Shown: piece by piece, positions 43,701-53,660 of the stretch
Numbering within the stretch: the first letter of the stretch is position 1
How the letters are laid out: each line of letters starts with the position of its first letter
DNA from: Symbiodinium natans
Lineage: Eukaryota > Sar > Dinophyceae > Suessiales > Symbiodiniaceae
Length of the DNA: 64,000 nucleotides
Assembly (NCBI GenBank): GCA_905221605.1
Contig: CAJNDS010002221.1
Span: 416,419 to 480,418 of the forward strand
Direction of reading: 5' to 3'
Notes under the pieces: generated by a model
Databases searched by the model: none
Seen by the model: the letters and a program-made list of their open reading frames with translations, nothing else
Told to the model about the DNA's origin: nothing
Made by a program: the position numbers and the translations under genes

Positions 43701-43904
43701 CCCTACATCAACCAAGCTCCCCAGGATGGGCGATTAGGCCCTATAGTCCCCATAGTCAACCCTATAAAGGGCCTTTCTAAGGGGCTATAGGGTAGAATGG
43801 CCCGTCCTGGTCCCCAGGAGGACCCCAAACCCTTAACCCTAAACCCTAAACCCTAAACCCTAAACCCTAAACCCTAAACCCTACATCAACCAAGCTCCCC
43901 AGGA
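43701..43904. repeat. 26-bp direct repeat flanking hairpin and CCCTAAA array
   Basis: CCCTACATCAACCAAGCTCC(CCAGGA) at 43701 and 43879 enclose a hairpin (GGCCCTATAGTCCCC / GGGGCTATAGGG) and a telomere-like array. The second copy supplies the acceptor of the next exon. Confidence 0.8.
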
Positions 43905-44010
43905 GGCCCCCAGCCTTATCCTGCACGACTGCGCCGAAGAGGAAGGTTCGGCCCTCCTCCAGCGAAAGGTCGCTGGGAAGCAGCGAGGGGGAGCCCAGAA
44001 AACTCTCTGA
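43903..44010 (+). CDS. Terminal exon, 35 codons
   Basis: AAGCTCCCCAG|GAG acceptor, EAPSLILHDCAEEEGSALLQ..., RKVAGKQRGGAQKTL, TGA at 44008-44010. Excellent third-position GC. Confidence 0.7.
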   Translation, partial: EAPSLILHDCAEEEGSALLQRKVAGKQRGGAQKTL

Positions 44011-44013
44011 AGT

Positions 44014-44085
44014 ATGGGTTTAGGGTTTAGGGTTTAGGGTTTAGGGTTTAGGGTTTAGGGTTTAGGGTTTAGGGTTTAGGGTTTA
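44014..44085. repeat. TTTAGGG array
   Basis: About 10 units. Confidence 0.97.
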
Positions 44086-44089
44086 TGGT

Positions 44090-44560
44090 TACATAGTGTG
44101 CCCATAAGCCCTATAAACGCAAAACCCTACACCCTAAACCCTAAACCCTCAACCCTCAACCCTAAACCCTAAACCTTAAACCTTAAACCCTAAACCCCCT
44201 ACTCTTTGAGACGACGTTCACTGGCTGGGGCCCTGCAGCCATCAGTGTAAGAACAACGTGGTCCGGGGTAGAACCCCAAACCCTAAGCCCTATGCCCTCA
44301 ACCCTAAACCCTAAACCCTAAACCCTAAACCCTAAACCCTAAACCCTAAACCCTAAACCCTAAACCCTAAACCCCAACCTCTCAGATCTTAAGTCCCTAA
44401 TTCCCCAAAACCATCAGAGCTCTCCCTGAAACCAGACTCAGAGCTCTTAAAAAAACTCCAGATCCCCAAGCCCTGAACCCTAAACGCTGAGATCCTGAAG
44501 CGCTAAGTCCCTAAGCCCTTAACTTGGAAGAGCCTTCAAAAGATTTCCCCTCCTAAGCTC
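44090..44560. repeat. Duplicated block, copy 1
   Basis: TTACATAGTGTGCCCATAAG, the exon-like unit (44200-44275), CCAACCTCTCAGATCTTAAG and TTGGAAGAGCCTTCAAAAGA recur in the same order at 46450-47345. Confidence 0.8.
44201..44275 (+). CDS. Repeated exon-like unit, copy 1 (13-bp deletion)
   Basis: Frame FETTFTGWGPAAISVRTTWS... as in copies 2 and 3, but TGGCTTCCGTCC-like bases before it are missing. Confidence 0.5.
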
Positions 44561-44699
44561 CTTGAAACCAAAAAGGGTACCCTCTTTACTCTCATGTTCC
44601 TCTTGGGCCACCCTGAACCTTAAACTCTAAACCCTGAGCCCTAAACCCAAAACCTGAAACCCTAGCCCTAAACCCTAAACCTTAAACCCTAGCCCTAAA

Positions 44700-44945
44700 C
44701 TCTAAGGCTTTTAGGTAGTCACAGGCGCTTAAGAAACCTGGTGACTTGCAGGTGCGGATGCTGTTTTCGTGTGGGTTTTAGCTGCTCAAGCACAGTCTGT
44801 ATGTACATTTTCCAGGAACGCGAGAATTAGGTTAGGATCTCCAACTGCAAGAAACACTGCAAAAACCGATGTGTTTTGAATTTTTATCTTGTGACACTAC
44901 AGAAGCTGATAAATAAATATATATATATATATATATATGGCACAG
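44700..44945. other. Unique sequence then (AT)n
   Basis: Possible splice sites but no sure exon. TATATA run 44918-44938. Confidence 0.4.
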
Positions 44946-45121
44946 AAGTACACGTCACTCCTTACATTTCGGGCTATCTAGTGAAAGGCCGCAATGGCGG
45001 CAAACAAGCACATATAGCCATGGTTTATACGATGTTTCACGACATGCACACAAGGGTCAGTTTAGCTTCTGCTGGCAGTTGTTCGTGGTTCGAGCGTCAT
45101 GACGACACACCGTTCGCATAA
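44946..45121 (+). CDS. Terminal exon, 58 codons
   Basis: GGCACAG| acceptor after the AT run, TEVHVTPYISGYLVKGRNGG..., KQAHIAMVYTMFHDMHTRVS..., TAA at 45119-45121. Well-balanced soluble sequence; a minus-strand ORF here is driven by the CA repeat. Confidence 0.65.
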
Positions 45122-45248
45122 GCCTTGTGACAGTGCATCTTGCTACAGAAACGTGAAACATCTGGTGCAGCATGTTGTGTAGAGGAGCAAAAACGCTGCA
45201 AATACCGGTGTTTTGGGCATGGATAGAGTAACATGGTGGTAACCAAGC

Positions 45249-46078
<830 letters not shown>

Positions 46079-46153
46079 AAAAAAAAAACAAGAAGACTCT
46101 CCAAAGTACTCGTAACACCAGGTTTTTTCCGGCGCCTGTTTCCTTTTGAGGTG

Positions 46154-46412
46154 CCCCCCACCCCCACCCCCCCCCCCCACCCCCCACCCCCCACCCCCCC
46201 ACCCCCCCACCCCCCCCCCCCACCCCCCACCCCCCCACCCCCCCACCCCCCACCCCCACCCCCCACCCCCCAACCCCCACCCCCCACCCCCCACCCCCCC
46301 ACCCCCCACCCCCCACCACCCACCCCCACCCCCCAACCCCCCACCCCCACCCCCACCACCCCCCACCACCCCCCACCCCCCACCCCCCCCCACCCCCCAC
46401 CCCCCACCCCCA
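46154..46412. repeat. (C5-7A)n array
   Basis: Runs of five to seven C separated by single A for 250 bp. Confidence 0.97.
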
Positions 46413-46643
46413 CGCCCTGTTTACAAGTAGGGTCAGAATGACCCTAAACTGTTACATAGTGTGCCCATAAGCCCTATAAACGCTGACCCCCACCCTAAAC
46501 CCTGAACCCTGAACCCTGAACCCTAAACCCTCAACCCTCAACCCTAAACCCTAAACCCTAAACCCTAAACCCTAAACCCTAAACCCTAAACCCTAAACCC
46601 TAAACCCTAAACCCTAAACCCTAAACCCAAACCCTAAACCCCC

Positions 46644-46730
46644 TACTCTTGGCTTCCGTCCTTTGAGACGACGTTCACTGGCTGGGGCCCTGCAGCCATC
46701 AGTGTAAGAACAACGTGGTCCGGGGTAGAA
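46644..46730 (+). CDS. Repeated exon-like unit, copy 2
   Basis: Frame YSWLPSFETTFTGWGPAAIS... then VRTTWSGVEP, between CCCTAAA arrays. Another frame reads DVHWLGPCSHQCKNNVV. Confidence 0.5.
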
Positions 46731-46943
46731 CCCCGAACCCTAAGCCCTAAACCCTAAACCCTAAACCCTAAACCCTAAACCCTAAACCCTAAACCCTAAA
46801 CCCTAAACCCTAAACCCTAAACCCTAAACCCTAAACCCTAAACCCTAAACCCTAAACCCTAAACCCTAAACCCTAAACCCTAAACCCTAAACCCTAAACC
46901 CTAACCCTAAACCCTAAACCCTAAACCCAAACCCTAAACCCCC

Positions 46944-47030
46944 TACTCTTGGCTTCCGTCCTTTGAGACGACGTTCACTGGCTGGGGCCCTGCAGCCATC
47001 AGTGTAAGAACAACGTGGTCCGGGGTAGAA
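46944..47030 (+). CDS. Repeated exon-like unit, copy 3
   Basis: Identical to copy 2 by eye over the unique part. Confidence 0.5.
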
Positions 47031-47497
47031 CCCCGAACCCTAAGCCCTAAACCCTAAACCGTAAACCCTAAACCCTAAACCCTAAACCCTCAACCCTAAA
47101 CCCTAAACCCTAAACCCTAAACCCTAAACCCTAAACCCTAAACCCTAAACCCTAAACCCTAAACCCTAAACCCTAAACCAAACCCTAAACCCCAACCTCT
47201 GAGATCTTAAAACCCGCAAATTCCCTAAACCCAGACTCTGAGATCCAAAAAGAATCCCAAGAACCCCCAAACCCCGAGCCCCAAACGCTGAGATCTTAAA
47301 ACACCAAATCCCTAAAGCCTAAACACTGGAAGAGCCTTCAACAGATTCATTCCTGGGCTGTTCGTGGGTCTAGCGCAGCTTCCTTGGTAGGTCAGAGGCA
47401 CCCTTTCGCCTCTTTTTGTTGAGGGGACTTTGGGCTCCTCTAGAAAGGCAACCCTAAAGCCTGAACCCTGAACCCTAAACCCTAAACCCTAAACGCT

Positions 47498-47773
47498 AGA
47501 CCCCAAACCCCAAACCCCAAACCCCAAACCCCAAACCCCAAACCCCAAACCCCAAACCCCAAACCCCAAACCCCAAACCCCAAAACCCAAACCCCAAACC
47601 CCAAACACCAAACCCCAAACCCCAAACCCCAAACCCCAAACCCCAAACCCCAAACCCCCAACCCCAAACCCCAAACCCCACACCCCAAACCCCAAACCCC
47701 AAACCCCAAACCCCAAACCCCAAACCCCAAACCCCAAACCCCAAACCCCAAACCCCAAACCCCAAACCCCAAA
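47498..47773. repeat. (CCCCAAA)n array
   Basis: About 39 units of CCCCAAA, that is TTTGGGG on the other strand, with rare slips. Three minus-strand GFGVWGL ORFs are artefacts. Confidence 0.97.
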
Positions 47774-47998
47774 CCCTACCTTGGTTCAGAGAGCAACCGG
47801 CTTCCATGCGTTGCGGCAGGGTTTTGGGTTGGGTTCAGGCGTTCAGGTGCCCCCCCCCCGCCCCCCCGCCCACTCCCCACCCCCCCCACGCCCTGTTGAC
47901 AAGTAGAGCCAGAATGACCCTAAGCTGTGTTATGATAACTAGTACTCAGCTCCTAAACACCATAAACACCCAAAACCCTAAAAACCCTGAGCCCTAAG
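47774..47998. other. Unique and C-rich sequence
   Basis: A possible exon at 47793-47846 reads [40 protein letters not shown] repeats a phrase from 46410. Confidence 0.4.
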
Positions 47999-48080
47999 CT
48001 CCTTGTTGAGCCTGGGAGCGTGCTGGGTGGGAACCTGCAACCTTGGAACCCAAACGAAGTACCAATTCCGGAAAACAAGA
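47999..48080 (+). CDS. Exon with canonical GTAAGT donor
   Basis: GCCCTAAG| acceptor, LLVEPGSVLGGNLQPWNPNE... then VPIPENK, donor GTAAGT at 48081. A second frame (LLSLGACWVGTCNLGTQ...) is also open. Confidence 0.6.
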
Positions 48081-48205
48081 GTAAGTTTCCTCTAGGGCTT
48101 ACTGACAGAACCCTGGATAGAATGTATAGGGTTTAGGTTTCAGCGTTTAGGGTTATGCCTGCAAGATATACCTACTATTCCATACAAAGCGTTGCGAACG
48201 TTTAG

Positions 48206-48306
48206 GTCGATGGTGGTGACGCCGCGCGCGTGGCGCACCGGCCCGATGGACATCACCGGGTGCACCCACGTCACCACCCTCACCATCACCCGCACCATGC
48301 ACCTTG
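48206..48306 (+). CDS. Exon, GC-rich, before family L intron
   Basis: ACGTTTAG|GTC acceptor. Frame MVVTPRAWRTGPMDITGCTH... then VTTLTITRTMHL has about 97% G/C third positions; a His-rich frame is also open. GT at 48307. Confidence 0.6.
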
Positions 48307-48444
48307 GTCATAGTTGGGTATCATTTTACATGTTTAAGGGTACTTCAACCCAATAAGGAATAAACATGCAAATTTTTAAGGGTACTTGAACACGATAAGG
48401 AATAGACATGTAAATTGTTAAATCCGATCCCAACCATGAACTAG
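48307..48444 (+). mobile_element. Family L fold-back acting as a GT-AG intron
   Basis: GTCATAGTTGGGTATCATTT ... GATCCCAACCATGAACTAG. Inner arms TTTACATGTTTAAGGGTACT and repeated GGGTACTT(C/G)AACNC(A/G)ATAAGGAATA. Confidence 0.7.
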
Positions 48445-48554
48445 GCACCGCCCTGCGCGTACAAGGAGTACTGCAAGGGCTTGTGTCTTGGATGATTTCG
48501 ACCCATGAAGTTCCCTACATGCCTATAAGTGCCTATACCGGCCCTGGGACACGT
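48445..48554 (+). CDS. Exon after family L intron
   Basis: AACTAG|GCA acceptor. One frame gives TALRVQGVLQGLVSWMISTH... and fits the phase of the upstream exon; another begins APPCAYKEYCKGL with better third-position GC and a stop at once. Donor GTAGAG at 48555. Confidence 0.5.
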
Positions 48555-48750
48555 GTAGAGAAACACCCCAAACCTGCTCCCCCCCCCCCCCCTCCCCAGC
48601 GCCAGCGCCCAGAGGCTTTACCCCACGCCAGGCCAGCCTCACAGGTTCTAGGCTTTGGGGCTTCGGGTTTAGGATTAGGTCAGCATCCTACACTCCGTTA
48701 ACCCTGCTTCCAGGTTCTCACCACTCCCACTTCTCCCCCTAAACCCTTAG

Positions 48751-48804
48751 AACGCGGAGTCCCGACCTGCGTCCCCGGCAAAGCATCTTGAGGGCCCCCA
48801 ACCG
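48751..48804 (+). CDS. Micro-exon, exactly 18 codons
   Basis: AACCCTTAG|AAC acceptor, NAESRPASPAKHLEGPQP, donor GTTAGGG at 48805, TTTAGGG array follows. Confidence 0.65.
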
Positions 48805-48893
48805 GTTAGGGTTTAGGGTTTAGGGTTTAGGGTTTAGGGTTTAGGGTTTAGGGTTTAGGGTTTAGGGTTTAGGGTTTAGGGTTTAGGGTTTGT
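48805..48893. repeat. TTTAGGG array
   Basis: About 12 units. Confidence 0.97.
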
Positions 48894-48921
48894 TTTTCGC
48901 GCCCTCAGCTCTGTTTGTTTG

Positions 48922-49052
48922 TTTCATGGCCCCTTAATTTTACTATGGTCCAGTACCTGCATTAGACGGTTCTGAGTGGGCGCTTGGGTTGTACAGGGAA
49001 AAAATAAGGGTTTTCCAGGGCCCTTGTTAACGGACCATGTTCTCGTTTCGAG
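48922..49052. mobile_element. Family F fold-back
   Basis: GTTTCATGGCCCCTTAATTT ... GGCCCTTGTTAACGGACCATG ... TTTCGAG, just before an exon. Confidence 0.6.
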
Positions 49053-49156
49053 TATCTGTGGATAGGATGGACGGATGGGTGGGTACCGTTGCAGTCATGA
49101 GGTGCAGTGCCATTGGCTACCTCGCTGGCTGCGAGGCAGCACCGTTGCACTCATAA
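49053..49156 (+). CDS. Terminal exon, 34 codons, Cys-containing
   Basis: GTTTCGAG| acceptor, SVDRMDGWVGTVAVMRCSAI..., GYLAGCEAAPLHS, TAA at 49154-49156. The minus ORF over this region is a shadow. Confidence 0.55.
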
Positions 49157-49244
49157 GGCCTAAACCCAAAACCCCGAAACCCGCACTTTTCAAGCCTTAA
49201 GCCCTCAGCCGTAAACATTAAGCCGCTCGTTCGTTTACGTGCAG

Positions 49245-49313
49245 ATTGCTGTTCGTTGAGCCCGAGATGCCAAAAAAGCCTTACTGTAGCCCCAGCAGGA
49301 ATATGGGCACAAG
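49245..49313 (+). CDS. Exon, Cys-rich
   Basis: TTTACGTGCAG| acceptor, DCCSLSPRCQKSLTVAPAGI... then WAQ, donor GTTCCT at 49314. Confidence 0.55.
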
Positions 49314-49369
49314 GTTCCTTATAGTCCTTCTAACCCGAAACCCGAAAACCCAAACCCCTAAACCCCTAA

Positions 49370-49502
49370 ACCTCTAAACCTCTAAACCCTAAACCCTAAA
49401 CCCTAAACCTTAAACCCTAAACCCTAAACCCCAAACCCTAAACCCCTAAACCCCTAAACCCCTAAACCTCTAAACCCTAAACCCTAAACCCCTAAACCCC
49501 AA
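49370..49502. repeat. CCCTAAA/CCCCTAAA array
   Basis: Mixed 7- and 8-base units. Confidence 0.95.
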
Positions 49503-49543
49503 GCTAGCTTTACGCCTGCTGTGCTGTTCTGGGGTTCCCTTAG

Positions 49544-49663
49544 GGGTTCCCTTTGCGTTCCAAATCACCGAAGCTGCTTTAGCGGGTGAAGCCCGAGGGG
49601 CTATTGTAATCCTCGAAGACTGCAAAGGACTTCAGGCCCCAGTCACGAAAAGCACGAAGAAGG
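49544..49663 (+). CDS. Exon, 40 codons
   Basis: TTCCCTTAG|G acceptor, VPFAFQITEAALAGEARGAI..., VILEDCKGLQAPVTKSTK, donor GTTCAGGG at 49664. One of the most protein-like frames in the window. Confidence 0.7.
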
Positions 49664-49666
49664 GTT

Positions 49667-49955
49667 CAGGGTTTGGGGTTTGGGGTTTAGGGCTTCGGGT
49701 TTAGGGTTTAGGGCTAGGGTTTAGGGTTTAGGGTTAGAGAACCCGAAGCCCTGCACCCTGGAATTGTTGCAGGGCCTTATACGGTTTAGGGCTTTGGGTT
49801 TAGGGTTTAGGGTTTAGGGATTAGATACTTGGGCCCAAGAATCCCTATATAGGGTATATGGACCCTGATAGGGAAAGCACTGAGCCCTAGGATGTCTCCG
49901 GTTTAGGGTTTAGGGTTTAGGGTTTAGGGCTTAGGGCTTAGGGCTTAGGGTTTAG
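49667..49955. repeat. TTTAGGG arrays and a reversed family E fragment
   Basis: Arrays 49667-49735, 49795-49822 and 49900-49955. AGATACTTGGGCCCAAGAAT ... GGGTATATGGACCCT in between. Confidence 0.75.
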
Positions 49956-49968
49956 GGCATCCTGACAG

Positions 49969-50019
49969 GACAAGTGTTTGGCTTCGGCGCACGCAGTGAG
50001 CTTCCTGCTCAACAAGTGA
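49969..50019 (+). CDS. Terminal micro-exon
   Basis: CCTGACAG|GAC acceptor, DKCLASAHAVSFLLNK, TGA at 50017-50019. Confidence 0.55.
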   Translation, partial: DKCLASAHAVSFLLNK

Positions 50020-50029
50020 GCGGGCTGCA

Positions 50030-50129
50030 GGAAGTTGACCCAGTTGAACCCTAAACCCTAAACCCTAAACCCTAAACCCTAAACCCTAAACCCTAAACCC
50101 ACAGCCGGAAGTTGACCAAGTTGAACCCT
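50030..50129. repeat. CCCTAAA array between 23-bp direct repeats
   Basis: GGAAGTTGACC(C/A)AGTTGAACC is present at 50030 and 50107 on either side of eight telomere-type units. Confidence 0.8.
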
Positions 50130-50164
50130 GAGCCCACCGGGGGCCTAGATCATCTACCCAGTCC

Positions 50165-50240
50165 CTAAGGGTTTAGGATTTATGGTTTAGGGTTTAGGGT
50201 CTAGGGTTTAGGGTTTGGGGTTTAGGGTTTAGGGTTTAGG
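50165..50240. repeat. TTTAGGG array
   Basis: Heptamers with TCTAGGG and TTTGGGG variants. Confidence 0.95.
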
Positions 50241-50353
50241 GCCCTCTAGATGCTCATCATCTTCATAAAAGACCACAATTATTGCCCTTCATATTTCGGC
50301 AAGAAATTCTGCAGAGCCCGAAAAGAGAGTAGCCGATTGGGGGGGACCTGCAG

Positions 50354-50400
50354 CGAGGTTCTACGACACGTGCGTCGACCCGCTGGAAGATGATCAGTGA
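50354..50400 (+). CDS. Cys-containing micro-exon (beta-like)
   Basis: GGACCTGCAG|C acceptor, RFYDTCVDPLEDDQ, TGA at 50398-50400. CVD with acidic tail. Another plus frame (STTRASTRWKMISEA...) and a 68-codon minus ORF overlap. Confidence 0.45.
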
Positions 50401-50604
50401 GGCGTGTGCGAAGATGCTCCGCCCAAGGTGGAGATTGCAAGATAGGAGACGACTTTTATAGAGCGCCAACCATTGAACTCAGCCCAATTCGTCAGGGTTT
50501 TCTTAGGAGCAGAAATCCCAAGTTCAAAATCATGCCCAGTTAGGGCTTCTTTGAGGTTTAAGAGTATTAAAGGCGAAGGTTTAGGTCACTTCAGCTCACT
50601 TTAG

Positions 50605-50763
50605 CCGTGTCTCTTATGGCCCAGCTCCAAACGGAGCTCTGGGCGTTCAGTTTTGATTCCCACAGTTTTGTGAGTTTAAGCGGCCATCGATGTCCGGCCG
50701 CTGGAGCAAAGCTACTGCGCACCCTAGATCGATCTCTGTACACAAGACTGAGCGCTTACCTGG
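50605..50763 (+). CDS. Exon, 53 codons
   Basis: CACTTTAG| acceptor, VSLMAQLQTELWAFSFDSHS..., RCPAAGAKLLRTLDRSLYTR..., donor GTACCC at 50764. Good soluble sequence, family unknown. Confidence 0.65.
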
Positions 50764-50942
50764 GTACCCTGAACCCTGAACCCGCCTAAACCCGAAGCTA
50801 AAGACTAAACCCTAAACCCTAAACCCTAAACCTGGGGGTGAAGGCCATGGGGGCATGGGGCCCTAAACCCTAAACCCTAATCCCTAAACCCTAAACCCTA
50901 AACCCTAAACCTCTCCTACCATATAATTATAAACCTTAATGG

Positions 50943-51342
50943 CATTCGTGGGCAAGGCCCAAATATTCGTGGGCAAGGCCCAAAGATTCGTGGGCAAGGC
51001 CCAAATATTCGTGGGCAAGGCCCAAAATCCGGATTTTGGGCCTTGCCCACGAATTTTTGGGCCTTGCCCACGAATTTTTGGGCCTTGCCCACGAATTTCT
51101 GGGGTTGCTGGTTCGTGGGCAAGGCCCAAAAATTCGTGGGCAAGGCCCAAATATTCGTGGGCAAGGCCCAAATATTCGTGGGCAAGGCCCAAATATTCGT
51201 GGGCAAGGCCCAAATATTCGTGGGCAAGGCCCAAATATTCGTGGGCAAGGCCCAAGTATTCGTGGGCAAGGCCCAAATATTCGTGGGCAAGGCCCAAGTA
51301 TTCGTGGGCAAGGCCCAAAAATTCGTGGGCAAGGCCCAAGGC
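50943..51342. repeat. 21-bp tandem repeat arranged as a giant fold-back
   Basis: Unit ATTCGTGGGCAAGGCCCAAAT (21 bp): four forward copies (to about 51028), about three inverted copies (51032-51100), a 14-base spacer, then about 11 forward copies. Each unit contains GGGC-AAG-GCCC, itself a small hairpin. ORFs in six frames are artefacts of the 21-bp period. Confidence 0.95.
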
Positions 51343-51359
51343 CCACAATGCCCTTGAGA

Positions 51360-53062
51360 CCCTAAACCGTTGAGCCCCTAAACCCTTGAGACCCTAAACA
51401 CTTGAGACCCTAATTAGGGTTTCAGGGCCTCAAGGCCTGGCGTTTAGGGTTTCAGGGCCTCAAGGGTGGCCCCAAGGCATGGCGTTTAGGGTTTCAAGGC
51501 CTCAGGGCCTGTGTTTAGGGTTTCAGGGCCTCAGGGCCTGTGTTTAGGGTTTCAGGGCCCAGCGTTTAGGGTTTCAAGGCCTCAGGGCCTGTGTTTAGGG
51601 TTTCAGGGCCTCAGGGCCTGTGTTTAGGGTTTCAGGGCCCAGCGTTTAGGGTTTCAAGGCCTCAGGGCCTGTGTTTAGGGTTTCAGGGCCTCAGGGCCTG
51701 TGTTTAGGGTTTCAGGGCCCAGCGTTTAGGGTTTCAAGGCCTCAGGGCCTGTGTTTAGGGTTTCAGGGCCTCAGGGCCTGGTTTAGGGTTTCAGGGCCCA
51801 GCGTTAGGGTTTCAAGGCCTCAGGCCTGTGTTTAGGGTTTCAGGGCCTCAGGGCCTGTGTTTAGGGTTTCAGGGCCCACGTTTAGGGTTTCAGGGCCTTG
51901 TTTAGGGTTTCAGGGCCTCAGGGCCTGTGTTTAGGTTTCAGGGCCCAGCGGGTTTAGGGTTTCAAGGCCTCAGGGCCTGTGTTTAGGGTTTCAGGGCCTC
52001 AGGGCCTGTGTTTAGGGTTTCAGGGCCCAGCGTTTAGGGTTTCAAGGCCTCAGGGCCTGTGTTTAGGGTTTCAGGGCCTCAGGGCCTGTGTTTAGGGTTT
52101 CAGGGCCCAGCGTTTAGGGTTTCAAGGCCTCAGGGCCTGTGTTTAGGGTTTCAGGGCCTCAGGGCCTGTGTTTAGGGTTTCAGGGCCCAGCGTTTAGGGT
52201 TTCAAGGCCTCAGGCCTGTGTTTAGGGTTTCAGGGCCTCAGGGCCTGTGTTTAGGGTTTCAGGGCCCAGCGTTTAGGGTTTCAAGGCCTCAGGGCCTGTG
52301 TTTAGGGTTTCAGGGCCTCAGGGCCTGTGTTTAGGGTTTCAGGGCCCAGCGTTTGGGTTTCAAGGCAAGGGCCTGTGTTTAGGGTTTCAGGGCCTCAGGG
52401 CCTGTGTTTAGGGTTTCAGGGCCCAGCGTTTAGGGTTTCAAGGCCTCAGGGCCTGTGTTTAGGGTTTCAGGGCCTCAGGGCCTGTGTTTAGGCTTTCAGG
52501 GCACAGCGTTTAGGGTTTTCAAGGCCTCAGGGCCTGTGTTTAGGGTTTCAGGGCCTCAGGGCCTGTGTTTAGGGTTTCAGGGCCCAGCGTTTAGGGTTTC
52601 AAGGCCTTGTGTTTAGGTTTTCAGGGCCTCAGGGCCTGTGTTTAGGGTTTCAGGGCCCAGCGTTTAGGGTTTCAAGGCCTCAAAGCCTGTGTTTAGGGTT
52701 TCAGGGCCTCAGGGCCTGTGTTTAGGGTTTCAGGGACCAGCGTTTAGGGTTTCAAGGCCTCAGGGCCTGTGCTTAGGGTTTCAGGGCCTCAGGGCCTGTG
52801 TTTAGGGTTTCAGGGCCCAGCGTTTAGGGTTTCAAGGCCTCAGGGCCTGTGTTTAGGGTTTCAAGGCCTCAGGGCCCAGCGTTTAGGGTTTCAAGGCTTC
52901 AGGGCCTGTGTTTAGGGTTTCAGGGCCTCAGGGCCTGTGTTTAGGGTTTGAAGGCCTCAGGGCCTGTGTTTAGGGTTTCAGGGCCAAGCGTTTAGGGTTT
53001 CAAGGCCTCAGGGCCCAGCGTTTAGGGTTTCAAGGCCTCAAGGCCTGTGTTTAGGGTTTCAA
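51360..53062. repeat. 80-bp satellite built on TTTAGGG
   Basis: About 20 copies of an 80-bp higher-order unit made of three parts, each GTTTAGGGTTTCA(A/G)GGCC with different tails (CTCAGGGCCTGT twice, then CAGC). Period is seen directly at 51561, 51641 and 51721. Some units carry small deletions. Confidence 0.95.
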
Positions 53063-53660
53063 GGCCTCAACGCCGTGTTTTTTCAAGTTTTTCAGGGTTT
53101 TTCAAGGTTTTTCCATGTTTTTTAAGGTTTTTCCATGTTTCTTCGGGTTTTTTCAGGGTTTTTCTGAGCTGCCCCCGCGACCTTTTCACAGCCTAATTTC
53201 GGTCAAGGGGGGGTCGTATTTTTGGATTTTAAAGGCAAAATAGTCTTTGGAGACCCTCCTTGCCTCAAACTCCGACCCCCCCTTGAGAGGGAAAGTTTGC
53301 CTCAAAAGGGACCTCAGGCTTGGCCTAGACCCGCAATGAAAATGCGAAGTTTTAGTACTGAAATCGAGGGTTCTGGGTGGCCTCTCGTTTTCTGGATTTT
53401 TGTGTTTTTCAAGTTTTTCAAGACTTTTCCGCGACCTTTTTCACAATGATTTTGGTCAGGGGGGGGGGGGGTCATTTTTCGATTTTAAAGGCAAAACAAT
53501 CTTCGGAGACCCCCCCTTGCCTCGAACTCCGACCCCCCCATGAGGGAAAATTTGCTTCCAAAAACACCCCAAATGGGGGGGACCCCAGGCTTTTTTTTTC
53601 TCATTCTTTTTTTCAGGGTTTTTTCATTTTTAAAAAAATTTTTTCAAGGTTTGAGCCTCA
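53063..53660. repeat. T-rich repeat and tandemly duplicated 250-bp segment
   Basis: TTTTTCAAGGTTTTTC-type repeats, then GGATTTTAAAGGCAAAATAG (53223) and CGATTTTAAAGGCAAAACAA (53479) with the same flanks (GAGACC...CCTTGCCTC). ORFs 53222-53880 cover this duplicated sequence and are not accepted. Confidence 0.7.

Larger units (their letters stand above)
46450..47345. repeat. Duplicated block with a 300-bp tandem unit
   Basis: Exon-like unit plus CCCTAAA array repeats exactly 300 bp apart (46644 and 46944). The last array ends near 47190 and is followed by the diverged tail seen in copy 1. Confidence 0.85.

Noticed and set aside
47482-47807. Minus-strand ORFs rich in GFGVWGL
   Set aside because: Translation of the (CCCCAAA)n array; 7-base period gives the same peptide in three frames.
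50943-51342. CRISPR-like array
   Set aside because: Units are contiguous, without unique spacers, partly inverted, and no cas genes exist; the context is eukaryotic.
50905-51373. Six overlapping ORFs of 104-147 codons
   Set aside because: All are translations of the 21-bp tandem repeat in each frame.
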